Positions 45,241-59,651 of a stretch of DNA of 64,000 nucleotides are shown here, piece after piece. The notes under the pieces were generated by a model, which did no database searches, had not been told where the DNA came from, and worked only from the letters and a program-made list of their open reading frames with translations. Location: positions 2,322,198 through 2,386,197 of the forward strand of contig JACAXG010000068.1 in NCBI GenBank assembly GCA_018881555.1, read 5' to 3'. Position 1 is the stretch's first letter. Each line of letters starts with the position of its first letter. This stretch comes from Amblyornis subalaris (lineage: Eukaryota; Chordata; Aves; Passeriformes; Ptilonorhynchidae). Position numbers and translations under genes: made by a program.

Positions 45241-48200
45241 GGGCTCCGTGCAGCTCTTGTCGCCCGTGCTGAAGTGCCGTTTGTAGCGCGGGTCACCGTG
45301 CGGGACCCAGCGCGCTGTAGATCGNGATGTTTTGGTCTGTTCGGGGGTGGGTTTTGCTTGGTGCACGTAGAATTCCTCTCCTTTCTGGCACGGTTGGGGC
45401 GTGGAAGAAATTTACTCGAGGTAGCACAAATATGCAAGCAACCGTAATTTCTGAAATGGCATGGGGATTGCAAGTGCTGGTTTCTGTGTGAGATGATGGA
45501 GACAGGCTCCTTCAGACACTGGCGGGCTTGGGGAACTTCAGTCTGAACTTCAGCCCCTTCTCCGGCTCCAGGGCCTGAGCTGTCGGTGGAGGCAGAGATG
45601 CTTTTGGTTGCCTCTGACAAGCCAACAAATTCATGTTTGTCTCTCNGCTTGCTTATCGTGAAAAGATCTTTTCTGCACTGTGGTAACTGCTCGAGGAGGA
45701 GGAAGATGCTTCGAGCTGCAGTAGAGGAGTAGCAGGAAAAGCGGCTTTTCNCGAATTGTCAAGGAAAGGAGAGGGTTCACAAACCTGGGGGAAAAAAACC
45801 CCAAACCCATCTCTGAGCCCTCCTGTTCCTTAACAAACTCTCAGGGAACCTCGGGAGCAGAGGCTGCCTGGGCTGCCCTACCTGTCACCTTGACCCAGCC
45901 TTCCTTGACCTGCTGTCCTGAGCCCTGCCATTACTGTTAAGTGGTTTTTCTCAGATGGAAGGGCCAAGTGCTGTTATGGCAGAGAGCAGAAGGGTTTTTT
46001 CTNGCTGGAACAGAACTTAGTTTGGAGGTGGATCGTGTTTGTTGTGAAAGATGTAATGTATTAAATCCTGAACGTGAAGAATACTTTTTCATGTATGTTT
46101 TTTCCTTCCTTGTTTAATCTCTACACTGTGGGTTGGACCAAAAACTGCGCATGATATAAAAAATNCTCGTATTAAATTATTTTTATGGGGTTTGCTTCAT
46201 GTCCTGAGATCTCTCATGAGGTTGAAATAAAAAAAAAAGCTTATTTTCCTTCTGACTGGAAAACATAAGTGAGTATTTCATAAGAAAAATAAGGTTTAAA
46301 GTGTTGAACTTCAGATATCTGCGCTGGATGTGATGAAAAGCTGAGATATCACATCTTTTTGCCATCAAGACCACGTGTCCAGGATGTGCATTTCTAACAA
46401 TGTCTTGTTGTTAGTCAGTTGTGGCAGGAAAAATGACCCTGTGTAAATGTGCTGGTACCAATTGTACCAGCTCCTCGAAGCTTCNGCAGTCACTTTGTTG
46501 GAACCTTATTTTCCCTTGGTTTAATAATTTATAAAATGCCTGTTGCCTCTAGGCACATTTCATCCAGCGAGAAGAAAAACATCAACCAGTGTTTACTGGT
46601 TACGGAGCCTGAGGTTGACAAATAATGAAGCTTTTGTGGATGAGGGGGTGTCTCATTTTTTATCTTATATAAACTCACAAAAATGCAGGATTTGTGCTCA
46701 AAGTCTTGTTGGTTGTTATTCCTTTCTTTTCCCCGTCCTTTAAAAGGGTTGCCTGCTGGTGACAAAGTGGGTTTCAACTGTGACCTTCCTTAACCTGATT
46801 TTGGGTCTGCTTCTCCTTTTCGCTTTTACCTGTGTCTGCCTCAAGTTTAGCAGCTCTTGAGTATTTAAAGACTGTAAAGAAGGATGGCAAAATCGGGTCC
46901 TCCATCTTCACCAGCTGAGCTGCCTTGGCTGAAAGAGATCAGTCTCTTTTTGGGCAATAAATTGCCCTCTCAAATCCTCTGCCAGATACTTACGAGCCAC
47001 TGTCATTAACTGCATTTTGAATCACTCATTGAGCTGGAGGGGGGAAATTGGCCTGCAGTTCATCTCATCTCCTTTGAAACTGCTAAACGATGATTCAGTG
47101 ACCTCAGTGGGCAAATTATATCAGCAGCTAATTGGCCTAAGAAGAAAAACTTGCCTGATATCAAATAAACTGGCTGCTGCTGTTCATTATCCTGAAGAAG
47201 ATGCTCCAGGTGAAACCTCTGGTTTCGAGCAGTGACAGGGTTTTGTTGTGGCACTGGAAAGGAGACATAGCGAGCTCCTTCTGTAAGCCATACCTGGGCG
47301 TGGTGTCCACTCCACCTCCAGCGGGTTTTGAGGGTATTGTCCTTTACAGGAGAAAAATCTTAACACTTCAAGCTTGCCTTCGCCTGTGGGTAGCCCTCTC
47401 CTCTTCCTCCTCAGAGGGTGAAACTGCTCACTGGGGTGTGATGTTTTTGGAGGACTTGGCTCTGGGGGGATCCCAGCAGAGCTGACTNTAGGAAGGAAGG
47501 GAAATCATGATGCTCATCACCTCGTCATGCCCGTCCTTGCTTTGGCAGAGCCCTTTCCAGGAGCGATGTGCCACTCCCCAGGCGTGCCTGGCAGCTTTGT
47601 GGCCCAGCACTGGGGGCACGGGGCTGGATTAGCCCCTCGTGGGCAGTGAAACGTGCTGGGTGGCCAGCCGGGGAGAGCAGGACACCGGGGAGAGCGGGAC
47701 GGCGAGCCCTGCCGGCGACAGCGGTCAGCCCGACCTCGCTGCTTGCTCNCAACGGTTCAGGGCCAGTGCCTTCTCTGCAAGGAGGAATTGCAGGTGAGTG
47801 CCAGGCTAGAAGCATCCAGGTATAGCCTGTTCAGCTTTCCTTGCTTAAGGAGCTGCAGGAGTGAGCTGGGACGTGTGAAAGGNGTCAGCTGTTGGCTTTT
47901 CGCAGGGCTGTTAGTTGACTTACACCACCTCCTAGGATGGTCTTACCAGCTGGCTCATCCTCTAGGGAAGTTTCGAGAGGCTTATCTCAATCTCACTAGA
48001 AATCTGTCGTCTTCTATTAATCTGCTTGTCTCTCCTTGTCTCCCTTCCGACTGCTCCCCTGCGCGTTCATCTCNCCAGCCCCGTCCTGCTGCGCTGCCGC
48101 CGGCCCACACCGGCTCTGCTGCTCGCCAAAGCCTTGCTCAGGGCATGCACAGTTGTGAACTGTCACTTCTTAGTGACCAACATGTTTTTTTTTTCTTTAT

Positions 48201-51200
48201 CTCTAGAGAGATATTATATTTTTAAAGGTTTTTTTGAAGGTGACACTCCCGAAAGGACAGCGGAGCCCGGGTGCTTTGCTGGCTGGGGTGGAGGCGCGGG
48301 GTGGTACCCAGGAGCGATCTGACTGCAGNTCTGATTAACGCAAAGCCCACTCCTGCGCCAGGTCCTGCTGGGCTGCAGGCTCAGCGTGGAGCACAGGGCG
48401 CTTTGCCACCGGCAGCGGCACAAACGGGCGCGGAATTGCGGTGGGAATCACCCGCACCTCGCCCCTGCAATCGGGATAGTTCCCGCTTTGCGGGGCAGNG
48501 CTGGGCTGGGCTCGAGCAAAGAGCAGCAGAAGAACTGTCAGACTTCGGGAGGTGAGAGGAACGAACGCAACACCCCGGGTCTCACGGCGGAGTGGGAAAG
48601 GGTTCGTCAGTGGAGCTGCTGACACGGGACTGAGTCAGAGCTCGGCTCTGCTGGCGGGGACAAACGTCACCTGCAGAGTGATGTGGCTCTTCCTGACGGA
48701 GCTCTTTCCCTTGCAGGCTCTCAGGAGCGTGTCAGTACTGGGGTTAACAGCCACGTAGGCACTAAGGAAAAGGAATGAATAGCTTGAGGAAGGCTAAGCC
48801 TTAATACCCAAACAAAGCAAACAAATGGTGTATCGTTTGACGGGGATTAAGTGAGCTGCGAGATCGCTGGCTCTAGAGGCCCAAGTAGGAAATACAAAGC
48901 CTTTGGAAGCAGGGACAGCCAAACCACCTTTGTCNGAGGCAGCATCCGTGGGCTGATGCGGGTTCTGGAGCTGCCGGAGCCGCCCATCTGCCTCTCCCTT
49001 TGACTTTCACAGGGATGCTCCTTCTCCCGCACAACACACTGTTTGCTCTCCTTGAACGTTGCTAGCTGGCAGGGAAGGAGATCAGTCAGTTTTTTTCCAG
49101 AATAGTCAGCTGATTTCATCCCATGGGAAGTGGTTGAAAAGCTGGAGACAGGTGGGTTGGCATTCCTGCTTTGTAGCCTTCCATAATTCCAGCAGGAGAA
49201 GGATAAACGGAGGAGTGCGGTCGCTGGGTACATTTCCGTGTTTGCATTTGAAAGAGCTTGATAGGCTGTGATTAACGGGGCTAAATGGAAGCTTGATAAA
49301 TGGTAAGTTCGAAGGAACCTCAAACAAAAATGGCTTTACAAGGAGGCCTTTGGGTGCCTGCGGAGGGCAGGCTGTGGGTCTCGAGGGCTGTTGNGTTTAT
49401 GGTGGGCAGAGAGCGCCGCGTGGGCTGTGCCCTGCCCGGGTGTGTCCTGTGCACCTGCTGCAGGGACAGCCCTGTGGCTGTGCAGACCCTCCTGCAGGCC
49501 GTTGTTGCTTTCCTGGTTTAAGTTAACACGATGTTCCCAAATTTAGACTATCACATCTGCATCCCAGAGCCCCCCATGTCCCCATATCCAGGCTCCAATT
49601 AAGGNTGCTCTAAAAGCAGCAGGCCAGCTGCCATGGCCTTGCAGATGAGAACCATTGGCCTAATCTATTTTTAAAGTGAATTAAACTAGAAAAAGGTACT
49701 GCCACTCTAGAATAAGAAACCACCTGGGGAGTTAACCCAGAATAGTTGTTCTGCTTTGAATTCGCNCCCTATCTCACTGCAAAATAACTTTCCTTCCATA
49801 TGTGCAGGCCCTGNAAGTGCAGAATACAGGGCATGACTTAAGCAGGATCCCCAACAGAGCAAGGAAAACATCATTTTCCCTGAGGATTTCTNTGCATCCA
49901 CACACACTCCTTAACTCAGGCATCCTTTTCTGTGNTGAATCTGCCCTGTTTGATGCCTGATCCCCTGCAGAGATTCGTGATCCTTTCGCACCCCCAGCTC
50001 TGTGTTTGCTGTAACACCCCGACTGCCAGCCNCCACAGCCACCTCTGCTGTCCTCCCCTGGCGCCATCCAGCTCCTGTGCTGGTCACACACGGTGAAAGG
50101 AGCATNCCAAATGCTCAGTTCCCAGCAGGATTGCACAAAGAGCTTTTCTTAGGCTGGATGAGGCCTCACCACCTTTCTCAGTGAGTCAGTGCGAGCACCA
50201 GCTAAGAGGCATCAGGTGGCTTTTTCGGGGCTGGGGCTGATAACATGGGCTGGGCAGGGGTGGCAGGTGTAAATTATTTGCAGTGGCCAAAGGCACTGCT
50301 CAGGTGCTGCTCTGGTCTGGCATTGGCCACGAGGAGGAGTGGGGATATTTGCACGATGGTTTGAGTTGTGCTGAGACATCCCTCCTTTGGATTTGTCAGG
50401 CTCAAGTTAAATGTATGTAATTTTAACATCTCATGATTCTTTGGGGGCTGACTCATGCTTTCTTGGCCTGAATGAATCATTGCTCTTGAACTCCGTTGCT
50501 AAATTCATTATGCAACAATTACAGGGTTGGAAATGCCACCCTAAGTGCACACAAACAAGCTGGCAGCGATGTCCCCCTCCTTTTCTCTCACCCTGAGTTG
50601 CCAAGAGACCTCCCTTGTGAGTTTGCTCATTTGCTCCTGTCCCTGCTTTGTAGCTGAGGTTCTGCTGTGTCTTGATGCTCTGTGCTTGAGCTGGCAGGGG
50701 CAGGAGTTGCAGGTTGGGTATTTCTGGAAGAGAAGAGAGAGGAGGGAAGGATGGAGATGCACATCTTCACTGNTCAGGGCCAGTTGCCTTAATTTTGCCC
50801 CAGCTGCTCTATGTGATGTTAAGGCATAGTCATGGCATCTCTAATGATCCATGTGGGAAAACCCCCAGCCTGAGGCATTGCTCCATGTGGTGGTATTGGA
50901 GGTTGCAGCATTTGACAGGCNCAGATTCTGTTTGATGGCTGCCTCAGCAGCTCAAAGGTCAAATACCCATCCAAGGAAAAAGACCAAGGAAGACGCGAGC
51001 CCCGTGCTGGCCGTGAGGTGTCCACTGATACCTTNGTTTTCTCTCCTTACTAATGCTAAGCTGAGATTTAGGGATTTGTGTAGGACTTGGCTTNTTGTTA
51101 GTGAGGTCTCAAGCAAGAGTTCATCTGGTATGTGAAGTTAAGTGGGTTTTGTGCCGGGTGGGCTTTGTTTGCTGCCTTGCTTAAGCCCCCAAAGCGGCNG

Positions 51201-54200
51201 GTGGGAGCAGTGCCGTAGGTCTGTCTGTGGGATCCAGAAGGGCCATCCCCACCATCTGCTGGATCGGATCAGATCAGATTGCAGGCTTTAAGGTGCCCCT
51301 GCTACCTGAATTGGACTTATACACTGATTTTTCTGCCATGCAAATAACATTTGTTCTCAGAACAAACATTCAGGTGAGGTACATACCCAACGGCAGGGTT
51401 GGTACCTCTGCCCAGGAAGCACTCCAGAAAGTCTCCCTGAAGAGCAGCCATTCTTCCCAGCTGAGTTCTGGCCCTTAAATCTTGATGTCTTTGAGAAGAG
51501 TCTCTCCTGGACAGGTCTGACTGTTTGCACATCGGGACAGCAGAGAAGGATGGCTAAACCTTGTGCTCATGGGTGGATGAGTTTTTCCGAGGTTTTCCTT
51601 GGTTCTCCTTGGCCTGTGCCAGTAGAACCCTTGTGCTGGTAATCCCAGAAATGGCAAAAGCAAAGTAAGAANTGGACTGATGAGGAGGAGAGCTGTACCA
51701 GCAATTCTGGTTCCGTGCTCATAGCCAAGTTAATCTGAAGTGTCCAAAATCTTATTTTTGAATTGAGAAGTGGTAAATATTTGGTGAAACTGAATGCCAG
51801 AGCGATTGTATTGTCAGAGCAGCAAGTCAAGCCAACAACCACCCCTGACTGTGACCAAGAGGAGGTGCAGAAAACACAGAAAGTAGGGCATGGATGGTGA
51901 CGTGNGGGTTGATAGCTGCGCCTAAAAATAAGGTTCTTTAGAAACANAAAATCTGCCTCGCCAGCAAGGCAGTGGCAAGCTGCTCCCAGAGTCTGATTTC
52001 GGGCTGAAACCGGCGATGTTGGCACCGCCGAGAGCTGTGCTAAGGTTTTGTTAGCATTCTGCTAGCAAAACATNTAGTTTCAGTCTCATGGCTCGCGTCT
52101 GAGACAAGGCGAGTTCCTCCGGAGCGCGGCTCGGGCAGAGGTGGAAGTGAGAGGCGGCGCTGGAGCTGCTTTTCCTCGCCTGCTTCCCGGGCAGGCTTTC
52201 TGCTCATCTGCATCTTAAGGAGCCTTTGTCCTCCTNAAGTGTTGTGNTTCCACTTTCTAGAAGATGCACTNACAATACTCCTGCGGGCTTCAAGGGAAAA
52301 CAGCCTGGATTGCCCTGATGTGGGATGCTGATCCTGGCTGCTGCTGTGAAAGGGCTGGCCCTGGTACCCTATAGCAGCTATAGGGTGCTGCAGGAGGTCT
52401 GTAAGTGTTGGATCGGCAGCCTCAGGGCCCCCTTCTTGCAGGCTGACCTTGACCTGCAAAGTCTGGGCGAGCTGGGGGANGAATTTTTTGGTGACACGTG
52501 CGTGGTTGAGCAGGGCAATAAGTCATTGTAGAGTTCACCGAGGTATAAGGGCTGTGNCTTAGACAGCAAATCCAGATGTTTGAGCTGTCTGGAACAAAGC
52601 ATCCCACACTGTAGTGTGGATAATTAATTTTTCCCAAAGTCTCACCTCTTTACTCTCCCAGCACAGCAGAGGCAAGAGGGCAACACCATCCCGAGTAGAT
52701 GTATGGGCCCTGATGGATGCAGGATAGGTCAGAGGGCACCTTTTTATGTTGTTTGNTTAAGCCCTTTTGAGGATTATTGGAATTGTTATAGATGTGCTCA
52801 ATAATGTCCACAAGCTTTAGAGCTGAAAGCATTTTGTTAGCAGTAATTAAATGCAACTGCTGTTTGAAATGGATAGATCAGANGGTTGGGAAGAGAATCC
52901 TCTCATANATCTCCCACACAATCAATATTCCTCCTGTCAGGTGTGCAGCAAACACTTTTAAATTCTGCCAGTCACTGGCTTTGTCACCGTGGTGCCATAA
53001 AGCTGACAGAATCACACCTTCGCCTCGGGAAGAGGAGAGCGAGGCAGGACTTTCTTCTGGTGGGAAAAAAAACCCCAGAAAATCATTAAAAATAGAGGAA
53101 CATAGTCCCATTGGATGGCGACTCCCTGTGGGGATGCTGTGTCCCCCAGCCTGCTGCAAGAAGGCACAGCCCTGGGGGCGCACATCATATGGGGGCAGGT
53201 GGGATGCCCAGGGTGGGTATTCCCAGGGAAAGGCACATCCCTGTGAATATCTGAGAGCCCTGCCGCCGACACATCCCACGCTGGCACGGCTTGAGGTGCC
53301 TAGGAGTTGCAAATGGAAAATCCAGGCACTTATCTAGCTTGTTGCTGTGCCAGAATAGGGCTGTTCCCAGGATTATTTTTTTTTTCCCGTGGGCCAAAAT
53401 ATGTGTAAATGGCTTTAAACAATGGAAGGATTTCTGTTAAAAAGAGTGGGGTGCGAATAGGGTTGTAATTTATATCTTAAGGGAAGGGTGTGGGCTCTTC
53501 CAGTGGTGTTTTTGAGATTCTGTTGGAAATTAGCTTCGGGGTTGGGTTTTTTTTGGTAATTTTTCCCATGTCTTATTTTAAAGTCTGTTTTGAGGAAAAA
53601 TTGTTGTTTTCCAAATTACAGATCTCTCAATGTGTAGCTGAAAATGTCAGGAAGGGGGATNCAGTTTTGGAAGCCTCCACACATCTGTCTGTGGCAGGGC
53701 TGATAAAAAATGGAAGCTCTAACCAGAAAAACAAATAAAAAGAGGTAATATCACTGTCACAGATGGGTCGGGCTGCTTTCCCTGCAGATGTCTGCATTGC
53801 AACCCACACTCCCATGTAATGTGCTGTGGAAAAAATAAATGGAGAGCCCAATCGGAGACTTATGCCCTCAATTAATTTTTGTTCCACATAATCGGAGCTG
53901 CTGCATGCCTTTCCTTCAATATTTAACTGCCTGGCTCGGAGGATGGGGCTGCTCTCGTGCGAGGGAAGTTGGGATTCGCTTCTTGTTTGCACAGAAATCC
54001 CATTCTGATCTTTCTTTCTTTGCCTAAGGGCAGGGATCCTGCTGCTCCTCTGATGCCGGAGATAAATTTTGCTAGCAGACACTTTTCTGCTAAGGAGAGC
54101 AAAGGGGAGAGGGGAGTGGTATGTGCTGGATTCTTGAAGGAATAAAATTTCCTTGTCTTCAAGCGTCACCTTCTCTGGGGCACAGTCAGAGGGGAGCAGG

Positions 54201-55936
54201 GGAGAGCTCTGCTCCTGCTTTACATCTGCTCAGTCCTCAGCTCAGGGAGAAGAGGAATCAGTGCAATTAGTGGGTGCTCTCTGCAGGTTTACACGCTCAT
54301 CTGTTGAATAGGTTTCCCTGTTGCACTGGGTTAAAAGGGAATGTCTTGTTCTGGTGTAGTTCGAAATTGAGCCCCGAACTTGGTTTCTGATTTTTAACTC
54401 TACTCAAAATCCCTGTTAGATTTTCAGGTCCAAACCGACAGAAATGTCCCTCTCCCTTCTCTTTGTGGAAGTTGGTGGCCAAAAGCCCAGAGTGTCTGTT
54501 TTTACTGGGTCACCGATCGACCTGGAAGCAGGAGGGAAACCCAAGGCTTCACCCTTGGGAAGTACAAGGGGGCTGAGCNGTTTTCCCAGCTCCAAGGCAC
54601 CCTTCAAGGTGCTCCCAGTGCCTGGTCCTGAGCTACACCTCAAACNCGGGCTGGAATAGCCCTCTCTGCCCATGGATGTGGAGGGAGTGAGCCAGGNCGA
54701 GCGGAGCTTGACAGCCTGGCTGGCGAGCAGGATGCTAGGGAATAAAACCAGAGAGGGGAGAAGAAACCCCCAACTTGCAGTGAGCATAAAAACCATCCAC
54801 ACCGAAGTGCTNGATTTGAACATTTACCCGGTTTAACACAGAAAAGTGGCAGCTCTCAGAGTGCTGTGTGGAGCAGACACAGAAAGGTGCATTTAATCTG
54901 CAGAGCTTCCAGAGGAAGGTTTTCTAAAACGCCTCCAGGTCCTGCTGCCCTGCGCTGGGAACGGAGCTGCGGGAGCAGCTTTGCACAGGAGCCACGTGGA
55001 GGGGAGAGAGATCTGAGCTGGTTTAGCTTTAGTGCTCTGGCCTGCTCCTANATGGTGTGTGTAAACTGTGCTCACNCACAAAGCAGTACAGTGCTCTGAA
55101 CGCCAAGACTGAGCTCTCCAGCCATTTCTGTGTCTGGGGACCACCACCAGGTTTGTTCCTCCTCACTGGGGTGCCCCTGGAAAGAGCAGCGTGTTTCCAG
55201 GCGTGCTGATGTGGGGGAGGACTGCTTGGCACAGAAAGTTTGGGGTTTCATNTGTTGGTTTGTGGNTTTTTTTTGAGGAAGCCCACGTTGAAATATTGAT
55301 AGGAAAAAGAATGTATATTGTGCTGTGTTGAGTGTTTACAGGAAATATATAGTGAAAATACCGAGGAGCTTTCCTCAAACAACTGCCAGTATTGTTAGGA
55401 GTGGAACAGTTGGGAGGAGAAAAGAAAGAGGCACTTAAAATTACCAGCATTGGCTCCAAAGAGATTTTTTGACTTGCTGNTTCACTTTTTTCTTCTTGCT
55501 TGTACTTCATTCCCTCTGCTGGGAAGGAGCTCATTGGAGACAGAGAGATTATCTGGGACTAGAGATAAAACAGCCAAACTGAAATGTTTTTAATTCTCTT
55601 GAGAAGAATTTAGCTTTAAATTTTGAGCTTTCCATCAAGCTAGAAAATAATTTCCAATAATGCACCTTCACCACCANTGCAGCAGGCAGCAGTGAAACTT
55701 CCTTTGCTGTAGAAGGTAAAACAGTATCTTCACTTTAAGAAGGTAATTGGGGCACAGATTAAGTTACTTACTTTGCATACAAGAAACCTGTGGGAAAGCC
55801 AGGAATCTCTCCCGAAACTCCCAATTTCTGATGAGATCTCTCACCCATAAGANTTTTGTACCTGCTCTCCCCCACCAGCACTCCAGAGCAGATGTAGGAN
55901 TTGTGTTCCCTGAGGGGTCTTGGCTGAAATNTCTTC

Positions 55937-55953
55937 TTTTTTTTTTTTTTTTT
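55937..55953. repeat. T17 homopolymer
   Basis: An uninterrupted thymine run in PPP1R16B intron 1. Confidence 0.9.
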
Positions 55954-58900
55954 AAGTAATGTTTCCTTACATTTTCCCTGTCATTCCTTCAGGAGGAACC
56001 ATTCGTCTGGTGGTGCTGAGCATCTGCTGCAGAAGCCCTGNGTGAGGAAAGGAGCTGTTTGCTTCTAAGACAGCAGTGAAATTAAATCGTGCAGCAACCG
56101 TGCAGCTCTGTGTGGTTAGCCTGTGGGTGCTGTGGGGCTCACAGCACAACACAGAGAGAATCACACGGTGTTTGCAAGAAGAATTTGCCACCAGAAGCAA
56201 TAGCCAGAGCTCTTAGAGTAGCACTGAGGGACGAGGAGGTTCCACCAGCACCTTGTGGCTGGAGCACAGGACTGGAAATAACAATCCTGAGGTGGCTCTT
56301 GCAGTGTGTTTGCTGCCCAAAGTAATGCAAGTGACCTTTTTCTGTGTTTCTCTCTTCATCAGTGGATGCTCTTGACTCTGGAGAAGGGTTTGTTGCAGGC
56401 TGTTGTGAAGGCACTGGCTGAGGTGTGTGTCCAGCTGTTGTTTGATGTGCTGCCTTGGGCTCTGTTCGGGTTTCTGGCTTCAGCTCACCCCCAGCCCTGA
56501 TGTCCTGGAGTAGACAGTGGCTCTTGTGATATGCTGGTCTTAGCACAGAAGACCCTCTTGATTTGATGCACTCTCTGCTAATTAAAAAAATAAACTGCAC
56601 AACCCCCAAGAGCTCTTGATCCAGCACGGGATCAGTAGGACAGGAGAGGGGTTTGTTTCCCATCTTCCCAAAGGTGCAGAGCAGCTCACGTGTCAGTGGT
56701 GGGGAGTGCCTTGGCAGAGCTGTCGTGGTTATGTGCTCTGTAGGGACACGGTTTGGGAAATGACTTGGAGCTTGTTCCTCTAGGAAGGACAGGAAGGGGA
56801 TGCCGCTGCCCTGCCCAGCCAGTCTGGGCTGTGGGAGGGAGGGAATGGACCTCTGCTCCTTGTGTGTGGTCAGCTCCAAGCACATCCACTGAGTCCCCTG
56901 CCTTGTCCTCCCTTGGGGATGGCTCAACTCTTGTGCCTGCCTTTCCCTGCTGCTCCTGCCCATCCTTTGGGCTGTCACCTCCTTCTCTCAGTGGCTTTCT
57001 GGCTGTCTCTGGGTGGTGTTATGGCTTTTGGGCTCCAGTAAGCTCTTGTCTTATCAGGGAGCAAGTGATGAGGAGCTGCCCTGCTGCTTCCTCCAGGCCC
57101 TGGGAAGATCCTGGCCGAGAGCAGGAACAGCAGTGCTGAACATGCATCTCTGGCCTCTCTGTATNCCTAAGCAGAGACAATCCTGAAGGTGATGCCTGAA
57201 GGAGAAGCCTGTGAATTCTTCACTGGTGCCCTTTGCCAGAGGATGGGTTCAGCAGGAGGGCTGCAGCGGGCTGGTCACCCTGCATTTCCTGGGGCAGGAA
57301 CACCCAGCTTGGCCTCGGCGCTCGCAGGGAGCAGAAGGGGTGAATTTGGCAGCTCCTCACCTTGCCATGGTGACTCTGAATGAAATAAATAAATCAGGCA
57401 GCCACCTCCTCTGCTGANTGCCTATGCACTCAGATCCCTGCTATAGGCTTTCGTGCTTGGTTTCCAATTCCAGTGGGGAGATTAGCTTGGCGTGGGGAGG
57501 AGAGGGCTATTTCTGTCACTCCTCATGCCACTGCCTTGGCTTTATGCTGCAGACACCTCACCTAATCGGCTGGGCCCAATCCTGCAGGTGTCTCCCCACG
57601 AGAATCCAGTGACTGGGAATGATCTCCTTAACTTCAGACGTGGCTGCTCACATACCTGGGCCTTGAATTTTCCCTCTGATTGGAAGATGCAGAGCTTAAA
57701 GAAATCTCTAGTCTTTCATTTCAAGGTGTCCCATTCGAGGGTTGCTCTTCCATGNTTTGTGTTTGTTTCTTTTCAAAGTGGAATAAAACTGAAATCAATT
57801 GATGGCACTTAAGTGAAGNATCCTGTAAGTGTTTGTGTTCTCAGTGTCACGCTGTGCTTTAACTACTGCCTTGGGAAGATGTGACAGAGCATTTGCAGGT
57901 CTCAGCTCCAGCTTCATCATCTGGTGGGGAGATGAAGAGACTCTCCAGCCTCACTCACTGTGGCTGCTTTAATAGATCCTGCTCCATCCTCAGTGTCTTC
58001 CTACAAATGCTTTGTAAGGAAGGTCGAGAGGACAGCTCTGAGTGTGTGACGGTGGAGGAAAATAAGTCCCTTTGTTTTTCACCTTTGGGGGATGCGAGTG
58101 CCAACCTCAGAATGTGAAATGGGAGGGAGTGTGTGTGTAGGAGATGCCTTCGGANGGGGTTGGTGGCTCGAGTTGCAGCCACTGACTCAGTAAACTCTCA
58201 CTTCATGGAATTGCCCTCTCTTCTTGTATTGTGAGTGAGTAACCTTCCCTGAAAGTCCTTCTGGGCTTAGTGAGGTGAGACAGAACATACAGGAAATGCA
58301 AATTTACCAAAAAACCCCCACGATGGTGTTGGCCAACACTTGTGTGCCCTTCGCAGGGACCAGTGTTTGGCACGGTCAGAGCGAGCCTTTCCCGGCTGCA
58401 GTGCTGAGAGGAGGGAGGATGGCAGGAGTGCCTTGCCTTCCTTTTGGGCCCTGAAATAGTCCCCATTGTCCCTGCAGGGCCGGGGGCTGTGTGTGTCTGG
58501 CAGGATGTGCTCAGCGTGGTGGCAGCAGATCTGCTGAGCTCACGGAAACTCAGCGCGGTCAAACACGAGGAATGGCACTTTTNNCCCCCCCCACCTCTTT
58601 TTCTTTAAATAAAACAGAAACCNAAATGCGACGCCTTGCAAACCACAGCCACCCACACAGCCACTTCTGTGTCACTCTGCAGGTAAACAAATGCTGGGCC
58701 CCGAACCCCTGCTACAGTCAGCCTGACAGCTTTGTGCAGGAAGTCAATGTGCCATTCCTTTTGGTGCAGGGAAGGAGCTATTTATTGGAAAACAGGCAGC
58801 AAGGCTGATGGAGCCAAAGTCTTTCTGAGGCTCTGGGGTCTGTGGGGGTGATAGGGAATTATTTCTGGGAGAAGTGGAGCTCTCGGGGTAACCTTTCAGC

Positions 58901-59610
58901 TCCTTTAGAGATTGATTTTCTGGCTGGATTGAGGAGATGCTGGTGTTTGGTAATTTCAGAGATGTCTCCATGTCCATGGATCTCCCCTCTCCATTTCGCT
59001 CCCCTTTGCAGACCACCTGAATCTCCCATTTCTTCTGTTGTGAGAGCAGAGGAGCTGCTGGAGGATGAGATACATGCAGGAAAGCTGAAACGTGGGTAGG
59101 ACGAGCCACACTTGTCCTCTCCTTATTAATCAGTGTCCTGTGGCTCTTTCCAAGGTGCAGTCCTAAACCCACCGAGGAAACTTCCAGCTTATTTCNTAAA
59201 ATACTGAAATAAAGTTTCTTGCTTTAATAATCCTGCAGAATTAGGTCCCTATTTCTGCTCCAGGTGTGTTTTGGAAAATATTTGTTCATCTTTCGGCAAA
59301 CAATGGCAGAAGTGGCCTGGAAAAGGAGCAGGGTGGGAGTGCCGTGTGCTGTATGCCGAGAGGCATTTCCTGCCCTTATCTCCCCTCCTTCGAGGTATTG
59401 TGACTGGGGCTTCAGATCTGCAGGCTGCCTTACTGCAGCAGAGACTCAGATTGCCAACAAAGATACTTCCCAGGAATGCTTGCCAGGGGCAGGAGCTGAG
59501 TTCACGAGAGGTGGTGAAGAGCTTTCCAGCCCAGTGCCTGCGCTTGGGAAATGCGTCTGCCCCAAAATAAAAGCTTTTTGGAAAGTGCATTTATGCGTTT
59601 TCTGCGGGGT

Positions 59611-59651
59611 TCCTGGGGGCTGTGGTGAGTCCCAGCTCCTGGGGGCTGTGG
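59611..59651. repeat. 26-bp tandem duplication
   Basis: TCCTGGGGGCTGTGG is repeated with a 26-bp period. Confidence 0.85.

Noticed and set aside
44608..45620. 250-290-codon minus-strand frames over the PPP1R16B promoter
   Set aside because: Ala/Pro/Arg/Gly low-complexity antisense of a CpG island, with several N; no similarity.
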